Shown piece after piece: positions 60,808-64,000 of a DNA stretch of 64,000 nucleotides (within the stretch, counting starts at the first letter, position 1; each line of letters opens with the position of its first letter). The position numbers and the translations under genes were made by a program. The notes under the pieces are model-generated. The model saw nothing but the letters and a program-made list of their open reading frames with translations, searched no databases and was not told where the DNA came from. Source of the stretch: Isachenkonia alkalipeptolytica (GTDB lineage: Bacteria > Bacillota > Clostridia > Peptostreptococcales > T1SED10-28); NCBI RefSeq assembly GCF_009910325.1, contig NZ_SUMG01000012.1, positions 1 to 64,000 on the forward strand. Direction: 5' to 3'.

Positions 60808-60929
60808 CGCTTCTTCCTTCCTTAGTGGTAAATTGATCTTCAATGCCTCCGCCTCCCTCGGTTATATTGTTTTGCCGGTATATCGATTTGTATACTTAAA
60901 TTGTTTTGATGGCATTTCAGTTTCCATGA

Positions 60930-61772
60930 TTAGATGGTTTTACTGGCGTGCCGGTTAGCGTGGCACTGCAGATTTACCGAAATGGGTAAGGAGGCGATAT
61001 GACAGGGAAAGGTTTCTATATGAACATCTAGGGCCGTAACTCTGCCGCCGATCCCGATGGGTCCGATGCCCAGGTCATTGATCTTTGTTAAGAGTTCCGC
61101 TTCTAGAGCTGCAATATGAGAGACCGGACTGCGATCACCAATGGGTCGTTGCAAGGCTTCCTTCGCCAGCAGGGTGCTTTTTTCCATGCTGCCCCCGAGA
61201 CCCACTCCCACAATCAGGGGTGGACAGGCTTTACCTCCGGCATTTCCAACGGTTTCCATTACATAATTCATAATCCCTTCCACGCCGTCGGCGGGTTTTA
61301 ACACACTGGCTCTTCCCATGTTTTCGCTCCCTGCCCCCTTGGGCATGACGGTAATTTTCACTTGCCGACCTTCAACAATCTTCGTATGGATCACCGCCGG
61401 GGTATTATCCTTGGTGTTTTCACGGATAATCGGATCCCCCACCACGGAGTTTCGTAAATACCCTTCCTTATATCCTTGCCGCACTCCTTCATTGATGCTA
61501 TCCGTAAGACCGGGCCCTTCCCAACACACTTCCTGTCCGATCTCCAAATACACAACCGCAATCCCCGTATCTTGACAGCAGGGGGCTTCTTTTTCCCTGG
61601 CTAAATTGGCATTTTCAATTAAGGTCTCCAGCACTTCCTTTCCCAGTTCCGATTCCTCTACTTTAATCGACTGGGTTAACGCCTCCATAAGATTATCATC
61701 CAAATCCGTACAGGCTTTTATCACTAAATCCTTTACCACGGGGATGAGATCTTTTGTGTTTATTACTCGCAT
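60930..61772 (-). CDS. Fumarate hydratase, alpha subunit (class I N-terminal domain)
   Basis: A 280-residue [4Fe-4S] alpha subunit. EKEAPCCQDTGIAVVYLEIG (about 56-75), GSENMGRA, and CPPLIVGVGLGGS (about 188-200) supply the cluster cysteines and active-site loop. With the beta subunit it hydrates fumarate to malate; L-tartrate dehydratase is an alternative name for the same family. GGGAGG precedes ATG. Confidence 0.94.
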   Translation of the reverse strand: MRVINTKDLIPVVKDLVIKACTDLDDNLMEALTQSIKVEESELGKEVLETLIENANLAREKEAPCCQDTGIAVVYLEIGQEVCWEGPGLTDSINEGVRQGYKEGYLRNSVVGDPIIRENTKDNTPAVIHTKIVEGRQVKITVMPKGAGSENMGRASVLKPADGVEGIMNYVMETVGNAGGKACPPLIVGVGLGGSMEKSTLLAKEALQRPIGDRSPVSHIAALEAELLTKINDLGIGPIGIGGRVTALDVHIETFPCHIASLPISVNLQCHANRHASKTI

Positions 61773-62119
61773 TGCTTAACCTCCCTTTTGTTGCTTTGCA
61801 TTTTAGTAGCCCTACCTCGCAAAGATTTCTACCTCTTTAAATAAGTATACCCCACCATGCCTTTGATGTACATTTCATATGTCTTTTATGTATTTTTTTA
61901 TATCACGCTATATATTTTTCAATTATCAAAACACCCTTATGCATCTCCTCTCTCCAACTTCAGACCGATGCAAAACCGCCCGGAGATGGACCATAAAATA
62001 GCCCTCAGACCGTTATCTATAGCTTACATTCGTTCTATACTATACCTAGAGATCAGGAAATGGGAAGCGGATACGGAATGATCAATGAACAAGTAGAAAA
62101 AATAAAGGGAGGAAACCAA
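61773..62119. other. Divergent intergenic region with fumarase promoter
   Basis: Minus-strand TGTACA (61868-61873) and TATACT (61845-61850), 17 bases apart, form a likely promoter for the fumarase-malic enzyme genes. The rest up to the small plus-strand gene at 62120 is AT-rich and holds nothing else I can support. Confidence 0.55.
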
Positions 62120-62308
62120 ATGGAACAATCCATGAAATCAAACAACGATACTGTTGAACTTAGCATTCCCGAAAAGAAGTCCAGCAAACTAACCATCCTT
62201 TTTAAGAGGAACAAGTCCAAGATTGAAAAAACCTTGCTGCTTCAGGAAGTTGAACGGGACATCGAAAAAACCAAGGAGTTCTACAGTTATGGTAACTATC
62301 TCCGATAA
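62120..62308 (+). CDS. Small hypothetical protein
   Basis: A 62-residue highly charged protein, mostly helical, with KNKSKIEKTLLLQEVERDIEK-like content from about 32 onward, ending YSYGNYLR. GGGAGG lies seven bases before ATG at 62120. I do not recognise it. It lies directly before REP-like sequence and the IS110 element. Confidence 0.5.
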   Translation: MEQSMKSNNDTVELSIPEKKSSKLTILFKRNKSKIEKTLLLQEVERDIEKTKEFYSYGNYLR

Positions 62309-62350
62309 ATGATAAACCAAAGGGTAAACCAAAGGGGACGGAGCATTCCC
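62309..62350. repeat. REP-like fragment at the IS110 left side
   Basis: Direct repeat TAAACCAAAGGG (twice) followed by GGACGGAGCATTCCC. It has the GGGGACGG core of REP-like palindromes but lacks the matching second arm, as if interrupted by the adjoining element. Confidence 0.5.
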
Positions 62351-62452
62351 GTAATCGTCTTAAATAGGATTTGAAAAAAGAATGACCTCGCGATAGAATT
62401 AGATAAGTGTTCCCGAGAAGGACAAATCTAAAACTATTGGAGGTCATTCATT

Positions 62453-63736
62453 ATGTATTGTACACAAAATGAAAAAATTAATCAAGTTACGGAAAGCACT
62501 TTGGTTGTAGGAATTGACATTGGAAGTAAGACGCATTATGCCCGAGCATTTAGCTGGCGAGGGATTGAATTCACCAAATATCTACGTTTTGATAATACTG
62601 CAGCCGGCTTCAAAGTATTGGATCAATGGATTTTAAACTTACAGAAAAAAAATCACTTATCTGAATTCTTGATTGGTGCTGAACCTACAGGGCACTACTG
62701 GTATGCCCTGGCAGATCATTTAAAAGCGAATCAAAGCTCCCTGGTATTAGTGAATTCTACCCATGTAAAGCAAAGTAAAGCGTTAGATGATAATAATCCG
62801 TCGAAAAGCGACCAAAAAGACCCCAAAGTTATCGCGAAATTAGGGATTGACGGACGATACAACAACCCCTATCTTCCCGAAAAAGAACATGCAGAGCTAC
62901 GGGTCGCCCACAATAATTATCTGCGTGTAAAAGGTGATATTTCTCGGTTAAAGAATAAGGTTCAGCGATGGCTGAAGATCTATTTTCCTGAGTATAAAGA
63001 GGTGTTTAAAGACCCCTTTGGGGAGGCCAGTGTTGAAGTATTAAGCCGGCTGGCCTTGCCTTCTCACATCATAAAAATGGACGCGGAATCCATTAATGAA
63101 ATTTTTCGAAGTGTGAACATTCGAGCGGTTGGTATTAAACGATCTCAGCGTCTGATCGAAGCAGCAAAAGGGAGTATTGGCCGTAAAACAGAACCGGTTG
63201 CAGCGGCCATGGAAATAGAGATGCTAATCGAAGAGTACCGGCTGAAAACAAAGCAAATTGATAAGGCGGAGCAATTCCTGGAAAGCATCTGTGCACGCAT
63301 CCCCTCTGCAGAGAAACTTGAGGAGATTAAAGGGATCGGACCGATTAGTGCCGCTGGATTTCTTGCGGAAGTAGGAGATATTTCGCGCTTTCAATCCCCT
63401 AAGCAAATTCAAGCGTACTCAGGCCTAAATCTCAAAGAGACCAGTTCCGGAGCTCATAAAGGGAAGACTGAAATTAATCGTCGCGGAAGGAAGCGCCTTC
63501 GAACAACCCTGTTTCAGGCAGTACTTTCTCTGGTATCCAACAATGACGCTTTCAAAGCGCTGCATCATTATAATATCAATGAAAAACCGAACCCGATGAA
63601 GAAAAAACAATCCATAGTGGCTCTTAGTTGTAAACTCATTCGAATATTTTATGCGATGCTGACTAAAGGGGTCTCTTTTGATCCAGAGAAAATGCTTAAA
63701 GATATTCAAAGGCCAACATTCTTAGCGGCTGCATGA
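62453..63736 (+). CDS. IS110-family transposase
   Basis: A 427-residue DEDD transposase. The N-terminal RuvC-like domain starts with VVGIDIGSKTHYARAF (first Asp about 21), has Glu in IGAEPTGHYWYAL and Asp residues near 122-130 (SKSDQKDPKVIA). The C-terminal Transposase_20 domain has EEIKGIGPISAAGFLAEVGD and the catalytic-Ser region. TTGGAGG precedes ATG. These elements use a bridge RNA from their non-coding ends and lack terminal inverted repeats. The protein appears full length. Confidence 0.95.
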   Translation: MYCTQNEKINQVTESTLVVGIDIGSKTHYARAFSWRGIEFTKYLRFDNTAAGFKVLDQWILNLQKKNHLSEFLIGAEPTGHYWYALADHLKANQSSLVLVNSTHVKQSKALDDNNPSKSDQKDPKVIAKLGIDGRYNNPYLPEKEHAELRVAHNNYLRVKGDISRLKNKVQRWLKIYFPEYKEVFKDPFGEASVEVLSRLALPSHIIKMDAESINEIFRSVNIRAVGIKRSQRLIEAAKGSIGRKTEPVAAAMEIEMLIEEYRLKTKQIDKAEQFLESICARIPSAEKLEEIKGIGPISAAGFLAEVGDISRFQSPKQIQAYSGLNLKETSSGAHKGKTEINRRGRKRLRTTLFQAVLSLVSNNDAFKALHHYNINEKPNPMKKKQSIVALSCKLIRIFYAMLTKGVSFDPEKMLKDIQRPTFLAAA

Positions 63737-64000
63737 AGGAAGGGTTTTAGTATAAAACAGTAGTATGAAATAAATAATACCATAAATAGATAAAAAAACA
63801 GGTACCTAGGGTACCTGTAAGACGAATAGCATCAACAATGATCAAATAATATAATGAACAAGAAATAGCGATTGAAATCCATATGTATATTGCTAGGCTG
63901 CGTCTTAGAGAACCTAGCAATGGAAAGTATCCAAAGAGTGATCAAAACAGGCAGGTAGTCGAATCAAATACCATAAGAGCAATGACTCGGTAACGGAGCA
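63737..64000. mobile_element. Structured right end of the IS110-family element (candidate bridge RNA region)
   Basis: A stretch of 264 non-coding bases after the transposase. It has a perfect hairpin ACAGGTACC-TAG-GGTACCTGT at 63798-63818, T-tailed on the minus strand, and TTGCTAGG/CCTAGCAA at 63890-63920. A long 3' non-coding end is what IS1111-group members of IS110 carry, where the bridge RNA lies. The right boundary is not resolved within the window. Confidence 0.5.

Overview
The window comes from a low-to-mid GC anaerobic Clostridia-type Firmicute. The reasons are strong AGGAGG ribosome binding sites, frequent TTG/GTG starts, a fermentative purine pathway tied to tetrahydrofolate, two-subunit class I fumarase, ABC-F and TetR/ABC modules, and a probable selenoprotein. 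I cannot name the species. An alkaliphilic or peptolytic clostridial relative would fit, but that is inference.

Region 1 (about 0.1-17.2 kb) is the standout: a bacterial microcompartment (BMC) locus joined to what looks like the whole anaerobic xanthine-to-formiminoglycine pathway. It has three BMC-H hexamer proteins, one BMC-P pentamer and a flavoprotein with an encapsulation-peptide-like N-terminus. It also has a disordered protein of unknown family, a hydantoinase/allantoinase-like cyclic amidohydrolase, an isochorismatase-like amidase, UbiD plus UbiX, and a divergent adenine-deaminase homologue. A cyclase-family hydrolase, a formiminotransferase, a cyclodeaminase, a PucR regulator and two purine-type permeases complete it. 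The enzymes map one-to-one on the classical Clostridium acidurici/cylindrosporum purine fermentation steps. No aldehyde dehydrogenase, phosphotransacylase or BMC-T gene is present.

Region 2 (17.3-24.9 kb) is aromatic amino acid synthesis: tyrA-aroA-aroC-aroB on the minus strand, divergent from a DAHP synthase and an aminotransferase on the plus strand. The DAHP synthase gene follows a consensus promoter, a leader peptide packed with Tyr/Phe/Trp codons, and an intrinsic terminator, which is a textbook ribosome-mediated attenuator.

Region 3 (24.9-33.2 kb) holds two export modules, each with a TetR regulator: an MMPL/RND transporter with a coiled-coil partner, and a two-gene ABC exporter whose permease carries a frame disruption near its start. 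The second TetR promoter sits between two identical palindromic operators.

Region 4 (33.3-44 kb) looks like a metal (probably copper) and redox island. It contains CopB-type ATPase, an NtrC-class two-component system, small Cys/His-rich proteins, DUF2933, RseC-like, SHOCT, LDCC-motif and DUF305 proteins, and methyltransferases. Two near-perfect sigma-54 promoters lie in front of operons here, which fits the sigma-54 activator encoded in the same island.

Region 5 (44-58.7 kb) is mixed accessory genes: GNAT, MBL hydrolase, nitrilase, a frameshifted ABC-F gene with a leader terminator, and a DsrE-family protein with an in-frame UGA and SECIS-like hairpin. It also has DUF1445, EEP nuclease, iron-sulfur flavoprotein, SOUL, lipoate ligase, and an ECF sigma/anti-sigma pair. 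A decayed second copy of the hypothetical gene at 47.5 kb lies at 53.1 kb. Region 6 (58.9-64 kb) has malic enzyme and both fumarase subunits, then an IS110-family transposase beside REP-like palindromes.
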